From CAVQCJ01 sp963711005 (GTDB lineage Bacteria; Actinomycetota; Actinomycetes; Prado026): DNA of 64,000 nt. A model generated the notes under the pieces. That model was given only the letters and a program-made list of their open reading frames with translations. It had not been told where the DNA came from and ran no database searches. The DNA is taken from NCBI GenBank assembly GCA_963711005.1, contig CAVQCJ010000002.1, positions 1,488,001 to 1,552,000 on the forward strand. The letters are read 5' to 3'. The translations under genes and the position numbers were made by a program. This document shows, in pieces, positions 1 through 9,173 of this stretch (positions within the stretch are counted from its first letter, which is position 1; each line of letters starts with the position of its first letter).

Positions 1-1344
1 GGGTGCCGCTGCGGGACGCCTCGCTCGCGCCCGAGGAGATCCTCATGAGCGAGTCGCAGGAGCGTATGTGCGCGGTGGTCGAGCCACGGCACGTCGAGCG
101 GTTCCTGCAGATCTGCGACAAGTGGGACGTCACGGCGACCGTCATCGGCGAGGTCACCGACGGCGACCGGCTCGTCGTCGAGTGGCACGGCGAGATCGTC
201 GTCGAGGTCCCGCCGCGCACGGTCGCGCACGAGGGTCCGGTCTACGAGCGCCCGTACGCGCGGCCCGGCTGGCAGGACACCGTGCAGGCGGACGTGCCGA
301 CGGCGCAGCGGCTGCCGCGCCCCGGGACGGCTGCGGAGCTGCGCGCCACGCTGCTTCGGATGGTCGCCGCGCCGGGCCTGGCGGCGAAGGGCTGGGTCAC
401 CAGCCAGTACGACCGGTACGTGCTCGGCAACACCGTCCAGGCGCAGCCGGACGACGCCGGCATGGTCCGCATCGACGAACGCAGCGGGCTCGGCGTCGCG
501 CTCGCCACCGACGGGAACGGTCGCTACAGCAAGCTCGACCCGTACGAAGGCGCCCGGCTCGCGCTGGCCGAGGCGTACCGCAACGTGGCTGCGTCCGGCG
601 CCCGCCCGCTCGCCGTGACCAACTGCCTGAACTTCGGCTCGCCCGAGGACCCCGCGGTGATGTGGCAGTTCGCCGAGACCGTGCGCGGGCTCGCGGACGG
701 GTGCGTCGAGCTCGGCGTCCCGGTGACCGGCGGCAACGTCAGCTTCTACAACCAGACCGGCGACGTCGCGATCCTGCCGACGCCGGTGGTCGGCGTGCTC
801 GGCGTGATCGGCGACGTCGCGCGCCGGACCCCGACCGGGTTCGAGGCCGAGGGCGACGCCGTGCTGCTGCTGGGCGCGACCGGCGACGAGCTCGGCGGCT
901 CGGCCTGGGCGCACGAGGAGCACGCGCACCTCGGCGGTCGTCCGCCGGCGGCCGACCTCGCTCGGGAGCGGGCGCTGGCCGACGTCCTGGTGAGCGGGTC
1001 CGCGCGACGGGCTGCTGTCGGCGGCGCACGACGTCTCGGCCGGCGGGCTCGCCCAGACCCTGGTCGAGATGGTGCTGCGGCACGGGATCGCGGCCAGCGT
1101 CCGGCTGCCGGCCGGGGTCGATCCGTTCGTCGCGCTGTTCTCGGAGTCGGCGGCCCGCGCGGTCGTCGCGGTCCCGTCGACGGCGGTCGAGGCGGTCCTC
1201 GCGAGCTGCGCCGACGCCGGTGTCCCGGTCGAGCGGCTCGGCCGTACCGGCGGCACCGCGCTCGTCGTCGAGGGCCTGCTCGATGTTCCGGTCGACGAGC
1301 TGCGGTCGGCGGCCGAAGGCACGTTCCCCGCACTGTTCGGCTGA
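1..1344 (+). CDS. purL: PurL, phosphoribosylformylglycinamidine synthase subunit II (5' end outside window; frameshift near 1002)
   Basis: This is the C-terminal ~446 residues of PurL, which converts FGAR to FGAM with ATP and glutamine-derived ammonia in purine synthesis. The sequence has the PurL segment SESQERMCAVVEP at its start, the LAVTNCLNFGSPEDP and VTGGNVSFYNQ motifs, and a typical C-terminal AIRS-like domain. Translation from position 3 is good PurL to about 1001; the match then continues in the +1 frame from 1003 (RDGLLSAAHDVSAGGLAQ) to the TGA at 1342-1344. One extra base around 1002 explains the break. PurL is normally essential, so a sequencing or assembly error is more likely than a dead gene, but the window cannot settle it. 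Actinobacterial PurL is about 750 residues, so roughly 300 N-terminal residues lie upstream. Confidence 0.93.
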
Positions 1345-1382
1345 CCTCCCGCTCGGGCCCGGCCGGGGCTACCGTGCGCCCC

Positions 1383-3248
1383 ATGAGGACCACGGACGAG
1401 ATGGCCGCATGGGTGCAGGGGCAGACCGTCACCGGGTGGTTCCGGGACGCGGTCCGGGAGCTGCCCGACGAGGTGGCGCTGCGCGCCCGACGTCCGGACG
1501 GCGGCTGGGACGAGCACACCTGGGCCGAGGTCGGCCATGACGCGACGGTGCTCGCCGCGGCGCTCCGCGAGCTCGGCGTGCGGGCCGGGGACCGGGTGCT
1601 GCTGTTCGTGCGTAACCGGCCCGAGTTCCACGTCGCGGACCTGGCGGCGCTGCTGCTGCGCGCGGTGCCGGTAAGCCTGTACAACTCCAGCTCGGCCGAG
1701 CAGGTCGAGTACCTGGCCGGGCACTGCGACGCGCGCGTCGCGGTCGTGGACGGGCCCGGTTTCCTGGAGCGCGTGCTGGCCGGCCGAGACCGGCTGCCGG
1801 GGTTGCGCGCCGTCGTCACGGTGGACGACCCGGGCGAGCCCGGCGGGCCGCTCCCGGACGGCGTGCACCGCTACCGGGACCTGCTGGCCGGGACCGGCGC
1901 GGGCGCCGGCGCGGTCGACGGGCCGGTCGACCTGGACACCGCCGCCGACGCGGCCCGCCAGGACGACCTGGTCACCGTCATCTACACCTCCGGCACGACC
2001 GGCCCGCCCAAGGGCGTGATGCTCGACCACGCCAACGTGGGCTGGCAGGTGGCCGGGTACACGGACCTCATCGGGGAGATCCAGCCCGGCATGCGCGCGG
2101 TCTCGTACCTGCCGATGGCGCACGTCGCCGAGCGGATGGTCACGCACTACGGCTGGCTGTACACCCGCTCGGTGGTCAGCTGCTGTCCCGACCTCACCCA
2201 GCTGGCCGGGTTCCTGGCCGAGGTGCACCCGCAGAACCTGTTCGGCCCGCCGCGGGTCTGGGAGAAGCTGCGGGCCGGCATCCTGGCCGCCGTCGCCGCC
2301 GCCGGGCCCGAGCGCGAGGCGGCGTTCGCGCAGGCCCTCGGGCTGGGCACGAAGGTGGCGCAGGCTCGACACGAGTCCGGCGGCGGGCCGATCGCCGACG
2401 AGCTCGAGCAGATGTGGGCGGTGGTCGACACGCAGGCGTTCGCGCCGCTACGGCAGCGGACCGGCCTGGACCAGCTGCGGTACGGGTTCTCCGGCGCGGC
2501 GCCGCTGGCTCCCGAGGTGTTCGAGTTCTTCCGCGCGATCGGGCTGCCGTTCTCCGAGATCTACGGCATGTCCGAGAACACCGGCGGCATGACCTGGACG
2601 CCGTACTTCGCAACCGCCGGCAACGTGGGCAAGCCGTACCCGGGCGCACAGGTACGCCTCGGCGACGACGGCGAGGTGCTCTGCAGCGGCGGGATCGTGT
2701 CCCGCGGCTACCTCGACGACCCGGTGCGCACCGCGGAGACGTTCGACGCCGACGGCTGGCTGCACACCGGCGACATCGGCGAGTGGGACGCGGACGGCAA
2801 CCTGCGCATCGTGGACCGCAAGAAGGAGCTGATCATCACCGCCGGCGGAAAGAACATCAGCCCGGCGAACCTGGAGGCGCGGCTCAAGGCCTCCCCGCTG
2901 ATCGGGCAGGCCGCGGTGGTCGGCGACAGCCGGCCGTACCTGGTCGCACTGCTCGTGCTCGACCCCGAGGTGACGCCGGCTTGGGCGGCTGCCCGCGGGG
3001 TGGAGGGCCGGACGCTCGCCGAGCTCGCCGGCGAGCCGCTGGTGCTCGCCGAGGTCGAGCGGGTGGTGACCGAGGCCAACGGGCACGTCAGCGCGGTGGA
3101 GTCGATCCGGCGCTGGGCGGTACTCGGTGAGGAGTGGGAGCCGGACTCCGAGCAGCTCACCGCGACCATGAAGCTGAAGCGGCGCGGCGTCCAGGCTGCG
3201 TACGCGGACCGGATCGACGCCCTGTACGCCGAGAACGTGCCCCGGTGA
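1383..3248 (+). CDS. Long-chain acyl-CoA synthetase (AMP-binding, FadD15-like)
   Basis: A 621-residue ANL-superfamily enzyme expected to activate a fatty acid with ATP to an acyl-adenylate and then form acyl-CoA. The AMP-binding P-loop TVIYTSGTTGPPKGV lies near residue 200, YGMSENTGG near 395, and the hinge region with LHTGDIGEWDADGNLRI followed by DRKKELIITAGGKNISP near 460-490. Length and motifs match the long-chain FadD15/FAA1 type. The ATG at 1383 follows the purL stop by 38 bp and lies in the frame into which the purL frameshift would run, so an uncorrected reading fuses the two genes artificially. It overlaps the next gene by 4 bp (GTGA), indicating translational coupling. The substrate chain length is not visible. 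Confidence 0.9.
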   Translation: MRTTDEMAAWVQGQTVTGWFRDAVRELPDEVALRARRPDGGWDEHTWAEVGHDATVLAAALRELGVRAGDRVLLFVRNRPEFHVADLAALLLRAVPVSLYNSSSAEQVEYLAGHCDARVAVVDGPGFLERVLAGRDRLPGLRAVVTVDDPGEPGGPLPDGVHRYRDLLAGTGAGAGAVDGPVDLDTAADAARQDDLVTVIYTSGTTGPPKGVMLDHANVGWQVAGYTDLIGEIQPGMRAVSYLPMAHVAERMVTHYGWLYTRSVVSCCPDLTQLAGFLAEVHPQNLFGPPRVWEKLRAGILAAVAAAGPEREAAFAQALGLGTKVAQARHESGGGPIADELEQMWAVVDTQAFAPLRQRTGLDQLRYGFSGAAPLAPEVFEFFRAIGLPFSEIYGMSENTGGMTWTPYFATAGNVGKPYPGAQVRLGDDGEVLCSGGIVSRGYLDDPVRTAETFDADGWLHTGDIGEWDADGNLRIVDRKKELIITAGGKNISPANLEARLKASPLIGQAAVVGDSRPYLVALLVLDPEVTPAWAAARGVEGRTLAELAGEPLVLAEVERVVTEANGHVSAVESIRRWAVLGEEWEPDSEQLTATMKLKRRGVQAAYADRIDALYAENVPR

Positions 3249-3634
3249 GCGAGCGCTCCGCGGCACGTTCACCCGGACAGCCCGACGAGCTGGCGCTCGG
3301 CCGGACCGCGGTGGCCGCGGCCGCCGCCGAGCTCGGGGCCGGCCGCGAGCCGGGGCCCGAGCTGCTCCGCGACGCGACCAGGGCCGGGCTCAGAGGGCTG
3401 GCCGCGAAGGCGCCGGGCCGCAGCGTCGAGGTACGGGTGCCGCCGTGGGGCGCCGTGCAGTGCGTGGCCGGGACCCGGCACACCCGCGGGACACCCGGAG
3501 CCGTGGTGGAGACCGACCCGGTCACGTGGGTGCGGCTGGCGGCCGGGACGGTGGCCTTCGCCGACGCCGTGGCCGACGGACGGGTGCGGGCCGGCGGCGA
3601 GCGCTCCGACCTGTCCGCCCTCCTCCCCCTCTGA
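3245..3634 (+). CDS. Sterol-carrier-family small protein
   Basis: A 129-residue protein starting at the GTG that overlaps the synthetase stop. Its C-terminal part (VEVRVPPWGAVQC ... VETDPVTWVRLAAGTVAFADAVADGRVRAGGERSDLSALLPL) resembles the actinobacterial 'sterol carrier family' proteins related to the MDMPI/SCP2-like C-terminal domain. Such a gene sits between purL and purF in other actinomycetes, including mycobacteria and streptomycetes as far as I recall. The domain typically binds hydrophobic ligands, but no activity can be assigned here. It probably shares a transcript with the acyl-CoA synthetase. No signal peptide or membrane segment is seen. Confidence 0.72.
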   Translation: MSERSAARSPGQPDELALGRTAVAAAAAELGAGREPGPELLRDATRAGLRGLAAKAPGRSVEVRVPPWGAVQCVAGTRHTRGTPGAVVETDPVTWVRLAAGTVAFADAVADGRVRAGGERSDLSALLPL

Positions 3635-3870
3635 CCCCTTCGAACCCCAGACGCGTACGAACAGTCGGGGAAGGGCGAGGTGGGGCGGCGCGCCGCGGGG
3701 ACGACGGATCTGGCGGTTCAGGAGGCGTACGACAGTGGTTTTCCGCTCGATCCGGTAACGATCGCAACGGAATCAGCCATGTATGGGGTCCACCGGCTCC
3801 GCCGGGGGAGTAGTGTCCGCGCATCCGTCAGGAGCCGTTCCACCAGCACGCATCCCCGAGGGAGCCGCCG

Positions 3871-4929
3871 ATGAGCCCGACCGCCGTGGGCGGGGCGGAC
3901 GGGGTGGCGGTTCGGCTGCGGGCGCTCCGCAAGCAGTTCGGTGACGTGGTCGCCGTCGACGGGGTCGACCTGGACGTCCTGGACGGTGAGTTCATCACGC
4001 TGCTGGGCCCGTCCGGCTCGGGCAAGACGACCGTGCTCCGGATGATCGCCGGCTTCGAGCTCCCGACCGGCGGCACGGTCGAGCTGGCCGGCCTCGACGT
4101 GACCCGCAAGGCGCCGTTCGAGCGCGACGTCAACACGGTCTTCCAGGACTACGCGCTGTTCCCGCACATGACGGTCCGGGAGAACGTCGCCTACGGCCTG
4201 CGGGTGCGCGGCGTCGGCAGGTCCGACCGCAACCGCCAGGCCGACGAGGCGCTGGACAGCGTCCGCCTCGGCGAGTACGGCGCCCGCAAGCCGTCCCAGC
4301 TGTCCGGTGGTCAGCGGCAGCGGGTCGCGCTGGCCCGCGCCCTGGTCAACCGACCCAAGGTGCTGCTGCTGGACGAGCCGCTCGGTGCCCTCGACCTCAA
4401 GCTGCGCGAGCAGATGCAGGTGGAGCTCAAGGAGATCCAGCGCGGGGTCGGCATCACCTTCCTGTTCGTCACGCACGACCAGGAAGAGGCGCTGACCATG
4501 TCCGACCGCATCGCCGTCTTCAACCAGGGCCGGATCGAGCAGGTCGGCTCCCCGGCCGAGGTGTACGAGCGCCCGGCCACGCCGTTCGTGGCCGGCTTCG
4601 TGGGGACCTCCAACCTGCTCAGCGGCGCCGCGGCACAGACCGTGCTCGGCCGGCCGGGGGTGTGGTCGGTGCGCCCGGAGAAGATCCGGATCGCTCCGGC
4701 CGGCGAGCAGCCGGCGCCCGACGAGCACGCCGCCAGCGGTTCGGTGCGCGAGGTCGTGTACGTGGGCTCGGCCACCCGCTTCCTCGTCGACCTCGAGGCC
4801 GGCGCCGAGCTGATGGCGCTGCAGCAGAACCTGCAGACCTCGTCGATGGACGTCCAGCAGCTGCGCGGCTCGGCCGTGCAGCTCATCTGGAAGAAAGAGC
4901 ACGAGTTCGAGGTGGCGGCTCAATCATGA
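3871..4929 (+). CDS. potA: Spermidine/putrescine-type ABC transporter ATP-binding protein
   Basis: A 352-residue ABC ATPase that would power import by the PotBC permeases. Walker A LLGPSGSGKTTVLRM is near residue 45, the signature LSGGQRQRVALARAL near 145, and Walker B VLLLDEPLGALDLKL follows. A C-terminal TOBE region (VRPEKIRIAPAGEQP ... REVVYVGSATRFLV) is typical of PotA/CysA-type ATPases. The ATG at 3871 has a GAGGGAG ribosome site about 10 nt upstream; a possible -10 (TAGTGT, 3811-3816) lies in the 236-bp upstream gap, which has an AT-rich patch at about 3730-3790. It is first gene of the potA-D-B-C operon. Polyamines are the usual substrate of this family, but related amino-acid-like cations are possible. 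Confidence 0.9.
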   Translation: MSPTAVGGADGVAVRLRALRKQFGDVVAVDGVDLDVLDGEFITLLGPSGSGKTTVLRMIAGFELPTGGTVELAGLDVTRKAPFERDVNTVFQDYALFPHMTVRENVAYGLRVRGVGRSDRNRQADEALDSVRLGEYGARKPSQLSGGQRQRVALARALVNRPKVLLLDEPLGALDLKLREQMQVELKEIQRGVGITFLFVTHDQEEALTMSDRIAVFNQGRIEQVGSPAEVYERPATPFVAGFVGTSNLLSGAAAQTVLGRPGVWSVRPEKIRIAPAGEQPAPDEHAASGSVREVVYVGSATRFLVDLEAGAELMALQQNLQTSSMDVQQLRGSAVQLIWKKEHEFEVAAQS

Positions 4930-4973
4930 GCCGGCGCCGGGAGAGCAACACCATCACGGAACGGAGGTTGCAG

Positions 4974-6188
4974 ATGCGCACCAAGCGTCTGCTCACGATC
5001 GGGACCGCGGGTGTCGTGGTGGCGTTGCTGGCCGCTGCCTGCGGGTCCAGCAGCAGCGGTGGCAGCGGCGGCGGCACCGGGAGCCGGGCCAAGCCGCCGT
5101 CGATGACCGCGCTCAAGAGCCTCGGCGCCGGTGAGGGTGCCGTCAACATCCTCGCCTGGGCCGGGTACGCGGAGAACGGCACCAACGACCCCAAGGTCAA
5201 CTGGGTCACGCCGTTCGAGCAGAAGACGGGCTGCAAGGCCAACGTCCAGGTGGCGAACACCTCCGACGAGATGTTCGAGAAGATGGGCACCGGCGAGTTC
5301 GACGTCGTGTCCGCCTCGGGTGACTCGTCGCTGCGCATGATCTACGCGGGCAAGGTCGCGCCGGTCAACACCGACCTGCTCACCAACTACCCCGACATCG
5401 TGCCGTTCATGAAGATGCAACGGTGGAACTCCGTCGGCGGCGTGGCCTACGGCATGCCGCACGGCTGGGGTGCGCAGCTGATGGCGTACCGCACCGACAT
5501 CGTCAAGCCGGCCCCGGACTCCTGGAGCCTGGTCTACGACCCGTCCTCGCCGTACAAGGGCAAGATCACGATGTACGACTCGCCGACGGACGGGATCGCA
5601 GCCGCGGCTGTCTACCTGATGGCCACCAAGCCCGACCTCGGCATCAAGGACCCGTACGCGCTGGACCAGAAGCAGTTCGACGCGGCGGTCGGCCTGGTCA
5701 AGGCGACCAAGCCTCAGGTCGGCTCGTTCTGGGCTGCGTACGCCGACGCCCAGAAGGCGCTGGAGAACGGGTCGACGGTGATCGGCTCGACGTGGCAGAT
5801 CATCGTGAACCTGGCCCAGGGCGACAAGGCACCGGTCGACTCGGTCCTGCCCAAGGAGGGCGCGACCGGCTGGGCCGACACCTGGATGATCGACGCGAAG
5901 TCGCCGCACCCGAACTGCACGTACATGTGGATGAACTGGATCACGAACCCGGACATCCAGGCGCAGGTCGCGGCGTGGTTCGGCGAGGCTCCCGCCAACC
6001 CGAAGGCGTGCGCGCTGACCGACCCCAAGGACCTCTGCGCGACGTACCACGCGACCGACGAGACGTACTTCAAGAAGATCTGGTTCTGGGCCACTCCGCA
6101 GAGTGACTGCCTCGACGGTCGCAACGACGTCAAGTGCATTCCCTACTCGCAATGGGCGAAGTCCTGGAGCGACCTGCGCAACGGCTGA
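4974..6188 (+). CDS. potD: Polyamine-type ABC transporter substrate-binding lipoprotein (PotD-like)
   Basis: A 404-residue extracellular binding protein. The N-terminus has basic residues (MRTKRLL), a hydrophobic stretch and the lipobox-like LLAAAC, so it should be exported and lipid-anchored at that cysteine. The body resembles PotD-type proteins (VNILAWAGYAENG, the DVVSASGDSSLRM segment, MPHGWGAQLMAYR). The ATG at 4974 is preferred because GGAGG at 4963-4967 is well placed and the signal peptide starts there. An in-frame ATG at 4926 overlaps the potA stop (ATGA) and would add 16 polar residues before the signal peptide. The protein has several cysteines near its C-terminus that might form disulfides. 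Ligand not determined. Confidence 0.88.
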   Translation: MRTKRLLTIGTAGVVVALLAAACGSSSSGGSGGGTGSRAKPPSMTALKSLGAGEGAVNILAWAGYAENGTNDPKVNWVTPFEQKTGCKANVQVANTSDEMFEKMGTGEFDVVSASGDSSLRMIYAGKVAPVNTDLLTNYPDIVPFMKMQRWNSVGGVAYGMPHGWGAQLMAYRTDIVKPAPDSWSLVYDPSSPYKGKITMYDSPTDGIAAAAVYLMATKPDLGIKDPYALDQKQFDAAVGLVKATKPQVGSFWAAYADAQKALENGSTVIGSTWQIIVNLAQGDKAPVDSVLPKEGATGWADTWMIDAKSPHPNCTYMWMNWITNPDIQAQVAAWFGEAPANPKACALTDPKDLCATYHATDETYFKKIWFWATPQSDCLDGRNDVKCIPYSQWAKSWSDLRNG

Positions 6189-6197
6189 CCAGGGGCG

Positions 6198-6243
6198 CGT
6201 GTCAGACCGAGGACGGGCCGTAGCCCAGCCTCGGTCTGACACG
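6198..6243 (+). other. Perfect 15-bp stem-loop between potD and potB
   Basis: Arms at 6198-6212 and 6229-6243 are perfect reverse complements around a 16-nt loop. There is no U-run after it; the ribosome site of potB (GGAGG, 6250-6254) begins 7 nt downstream. In operons of binding-protein transporters such a hairpin commonly protects the binding-protein message from 3' exonucleases or lowers downstream expression, giving more binding protein than permease. That role is inferred; the hairpin itself is plain. Confidence 0.75.
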
Positions 6244-6260
6244 GCGCCAGGAGGACGTCG

Positions 6261-7178
6261 ATGAGTACTGCCACGCAGGCGCCGCCGGCCGAGTCGGTGC
6301 CGCCGCTGCCGTCGTCATCGCGGCGGCGGCTGTCGTCGTCGCTGTTCCGGCACGCCCGGGTCCGGCTCGGCGCCCTGCTCGCCCTGCCGATGCTGTGGCT
6401 GGTCGCGGTCTACTTCGCCGCCCTGTTCTCCCTGCTCGCGACCGCGTTCTTCTCGGTGGACGAGTTCACCAACGAGGTCGTGCACACCTTCACCACCCAG
6501 AACGTCATCGACGTCTTCACCGACCCCGTCTACATCAACGCGGCCCTGCGCACCGTCGGCATCGCCGCCAGCGTGACCGTCATCTGCGCCGTGCTCGGGC
6601 TCCCGATGGCCTTCTTCATGGCCAAGATCGCCTCGCCGCGGTGGCGCAAGCTGCTGGTCGCGCTCGTGATCACTCCGCTGTGGGCGTCGTACCTGGTGAA
6701 GGTCTACGCCTGGCAGGCGATGGTCCAGCCGGAGTCCGGCGTGCTGGCGTGGTTCCTCAAGCCGATCGGCCTGAACGGTCCCGGCTACGGCGCGGTGGCC
6801 GTCATCCTCACCCTGTCGTACCTGTGGCTGCCGTACATGATCCTGCCCATCTACGCCGGGCTCGAGCGGCTGCCGGACTCGCTGCTCGAGGCGTCCGGCG
6901 ACCTCGGCGGCCGGCCCTGGCGCACGTTCCGTTCGGTGGCGCTGCCGCTGGTGTACCCGTCGATCGTGGCCGGCTCGATCTTCACCTTCTCGCTCAGCCT
7001 CGGCGACTACATCACCGTGCAGATCGTCGGCGGCAAGCTGCAGATGCTCGGCAGCATCGTCTACCAGAACTACGCGGCCAACCTGCCGTTCGCGGCGGCG
7101 ATCGCTCTGATCCCGGTCATCATCATGCTGGTGTACCTGGCCGCGGTCCGGCGCACCGGCGCGCTGGAGAACCTGTGA
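6261..7178 (+). CDS. potB: ABC transporter permease (PotB-like)
   Basis: A 305-residue inner-membrane permease of the binding-protein-dependent type. About six hydrophobic helices can be seen, beginning with LGALLALPMLWLVAVYFAALFS. The cytoplasmic EAA-type loop that contacts the ATPase is readable as LLEASGDLGGRPWRTFRSVALPL near residue 215. The ATG at 6261 follows GGAGG at 6250-6254 at proper spacing. It lies 17 bp after the hairpin that separates it from potD and 20 bp before potC, so it is part of one transcript. Partner of PotC in the heterodimeric channel. Confidence 0.9.
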   Translation: MSTATQAPPAESVPPLPSSSRRRLSSSLFRHARVRLGALLALPMLWLVAVYFAALFSLLATAFFSVDEFTNEVVHTFTTQNVIDVFTDPVYINAALRTVGIAASVTVICAVLGLPMAFFMAKIASPRWRKLLVALVITPLWASYLVKVYAWQAMVQPESGVLAWFLKPIGLNGPGYGAVAVILTLSYLWLPYMILPIYAGLERLPDSLLEASGDLGGRPWRTFRSVALPLVYPSIVAGSIFTFSLSLGDYITVQIVGGKLQMLGSIVYQNYAANLPFAAAIALIPVIIMLVYLAAVRRTGALENL

Positions 7179-7197
7179 CGACGCGGGCGGTGGCGCG

Positions 7198-8007
7198 ATG
7201 ACGCTGTCCCGGCGGGTGCGCTGGCTGTTCGCGCTGGCGATGCTGTTCGGCCTCGGGTTCATCTACGTGCCGCTGTTCATCGTCGTGGTCAACTCGTTCA
7301 ACGCCAGCAAGGTCTTCGCCTGGCCCCCGCGCGAGTACACGCTGCACTGGTGGAGCGCGGTCTTCCAGAACGACGGGGTGCGCGCGGCGGTCGTCACCTC
7401 GGTCCAGGTCGGGCTGGTGGCCACTGCCATCGCTCTGGTGCTGGGCACCTTGCTGGCGTTCGGACTGAGCCGGTACACGTTCTTCGGCCGGCAGACCGTG
7501 TCCCTGCTGGTCGTGCTGCCGATCGCACTTCCGGGCATCGTGACCGCGCTCGCCTTCCGGACCGCTTTCCGGACCATCCTCAACGTCGAGCTGTCGCTGT
7601 GGACGGTGGCGGCCTCGCACGCGACCTTCTGCATCGTCGTGGTGTTCAACAACGCGATCGCCCGGCTGCGCCGGATGGGGACGACGCCGGAGGAGGCGTC
7701 GATGGACCTCGGCGCCGACACGTTCACGACGTTCCGGCTGGTCACGCTGCCGCTGCTGCGCGGCGCCCTGCTGGCCGGTGCGCTGCTGGCGTTCGGGCTG
7801 TCCTTCGACGAGATCGTGGTGACCCTGTTCACCGCGCCGCCGGGGGTCACGACGTTGCCCATCTGGATCTTCGAGCAGCTGTTCCGGCCGAACCAGGGCC
7901 CGGTCGTCAACGTGGTTGCCGCGTGCCTGGTCGTCCTGTCGATCTTCCCGATCTACCTCAGCCAGCGGCTCGCGGCCGACAGCACCACCCCTGGCGGCCG
8001 CCTCTAG
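7198..8007 (+). CDS. potC: ABC transporter permease (PotC-like)
   Basis: A 269-residue permease, second half of the channel. It starts with basic residues and a long hydrophobic helix (WLFALAMLFGLGFIYVPLFIVVV) and carries the EAA loop EEASMDLGADTFTTFRLVTLPLL near residue 165. The sequence NSFNASKVFAWPP is typical of PotC-like proteins. It starts 20 bp after potB and closes the operon. No regulator is next to it; the following gene is an unrelated acyltransferase. Confidence 0.9.
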   Translation: MTLSRRVRWLFALAMLFGLGFIYVPLFIVVVNSFNASKVFAWPPREYTLHWWSAVFQNDGVRAAVVTSVQVGLVATAIALVLGTLLAFGLSRYTFFGRQTVSLLVVLPIALPGIVTALAFRTAFRTILNVELSLWTVAASHATFCIVVVFNNAIARLRRMGTTPEEASMDLGADTFTTFRLVTLPLLRGALLAGALLAFGLSFDEIVVTLFTAPPGVTTLPIWIFEQLFRPNQGPVVNVVAACLVVLSIFPIYLSQRLAADSTTPGGRL

Positions 8008-8058
8008 GCGACGGCGCCGGGGCTCAAGGCGCGCGCCGCAACTGCCGACGCGCTTGCC

Positions 8059-9117
8059 ATGAGCGCGGGGTTGAGCGGCACTGCGGTACCCGCGACGGCT
8101 CCGGTGGACGAAGGCCCTGCGGGTGGGGCCCGCACCCCGGGACGCGTCGCCGCGCTGGACGGTGTCCGCGGCGTGGCCATCCTGCTGGTCCTGGTGGGTC
8201 ACGCGCTGCCCAGGTTCTGGGTCCTGTCGGCCACCGGGGTGACGGTCTTCTTCGCCCTCTCCGGCTACCTGATCACCGGGATCCTGCTCCGCGAGCACGG
8301 GCGGACCGGCCGGCTGCCGCTGCGCACGTTCTACCTGCGCAGGTTCTTCCGGCTGGCTCCGACCTTGCTGCTCGTGCTGTCGGTGACGGTGGTCTGGTGC
8401 CTGGCGTGGCACGTGTACACCGCGACCCTGGCCCAGGACACCGTCCAGGTGCTCACCTACCGGGCGAACTGGGGGGTCGAGCAGGGCGACTTCACCCTGC
8501 CGCTCGCGCAGACGTGGTCGCTGTCGGTCGAGGAGCAGTTCTACCTCGTGTGGCCGGTCCTGATCCTCCTGCTCGGGACGCGGCGCCCCCGGCTGGTCGC
8601 CACGGCTGCGCTCCTGGGCGCGGTCAGCCTCGTCTGGCGGGTCGCCATCGCCGGCACCTCGCTCCTGCCCGTCGTGTACGGGAGCGTCAGCGTCGCTTTC
8701 GCGTTGTTCGCCGGCTGCCTGGTCGCGTGCCTGAGCGCGCGGACGGTCGCGCGGTGGACCCGCCCCGCTCTGGCTGTCGCCGCCGGTCTACTGGTCGCCG
8801 GCCTGGCCGCGTGCACGGCCCTGCACACCCCGACCGCGATGGCCGTGGCCGTGCTCCTCCCGCTGGTCGCCCTGGTCACGGCGCTGGCCCTGCCGGACAT
8901 GCCGCTGCCCAGGGTGGCGTCGTGGCGGCCGCTGGTCTGGTTCGGGGGCATCTCGTACGCGTTGTACCTGTGGCAGACGCCGGTCGAGTACAACGGGCTG
9001 GCCGCCTTCCGCGGCGGCACGCCGTGGTGGCTCGTGGTCGGCGTGGCGGTGGCCCTGGCCTGGCTGACGACCAGGTACTTCGAACGGCCCCTCACGGCGT
9101 TCGGCCGCCGTCTCTGA
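8059..9117 (+). CDS. Membrane acyltransferase, acyltransferase_3 (OafA/YrhL) family
   Basis: A 352-residue multi-pass membrane protein. The N-terminal region has the family motif LDGVRGVAILLVLVGHALPRF, with the catalytic-type histidine, then YLRRFFRLAP and WSLSVEEQFYLVWP, which are standard for acyltransferase_3. Around nine or ten hydrophobic helices follow. Members transfer acyl groups onto extracellular carbohydrates, peptidoglycan or secondary metabolites. The acceptor here is unknown because no glycan cluster is adjacent. It starts 52 bp after potC and may be read through from it. Confidence 0.85.
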   Translation: MSAGLSGTAVPATAPVDEGPAGGARTPGRVAALDGVRGVAILLVLVGHALPRFWVLSATGVTVFFALSGYLITGILLREHGRTGRLPLRTFYLRRFFRLAPTLLLVLSVTVVWCLAWHVYTATLAQDTVQVLTYRANWGVEQGDFTLPLAQTWSLSVEEQFYLVWPVLILLLGTRRPRLVATAALLGAVSLVWRVAIAGTSLLPVVYGSVSVAFALFAGCLVACLSARTVARWTRPALAVAAGLLVAGLAACTALHTPTAMAVAVLLPLVALVTALALPDMPLPRVASWRPLVWFGGISYALYLWQTPVEYNGLAAFRGGTPWWLVVGVAVALAWLTTRYFERPLTAFGRRL

Positions 9118-9173
9118 TCTCCGGCTGCGGCCTCCGAGGTGAAGGCCCGGCCGGACCGCGCCGATCCCTAGCT

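Noticed and set aside
3..3248. A 1081-residue open frame that fuses PurL to the acyl-CoA synthetase
   Set aside because: It is produced by the single-base frameshift near 1002; between about 1002 and 1382 the translation is meaningless in that frame while the +1 frame encodes the PurL C-terminus.
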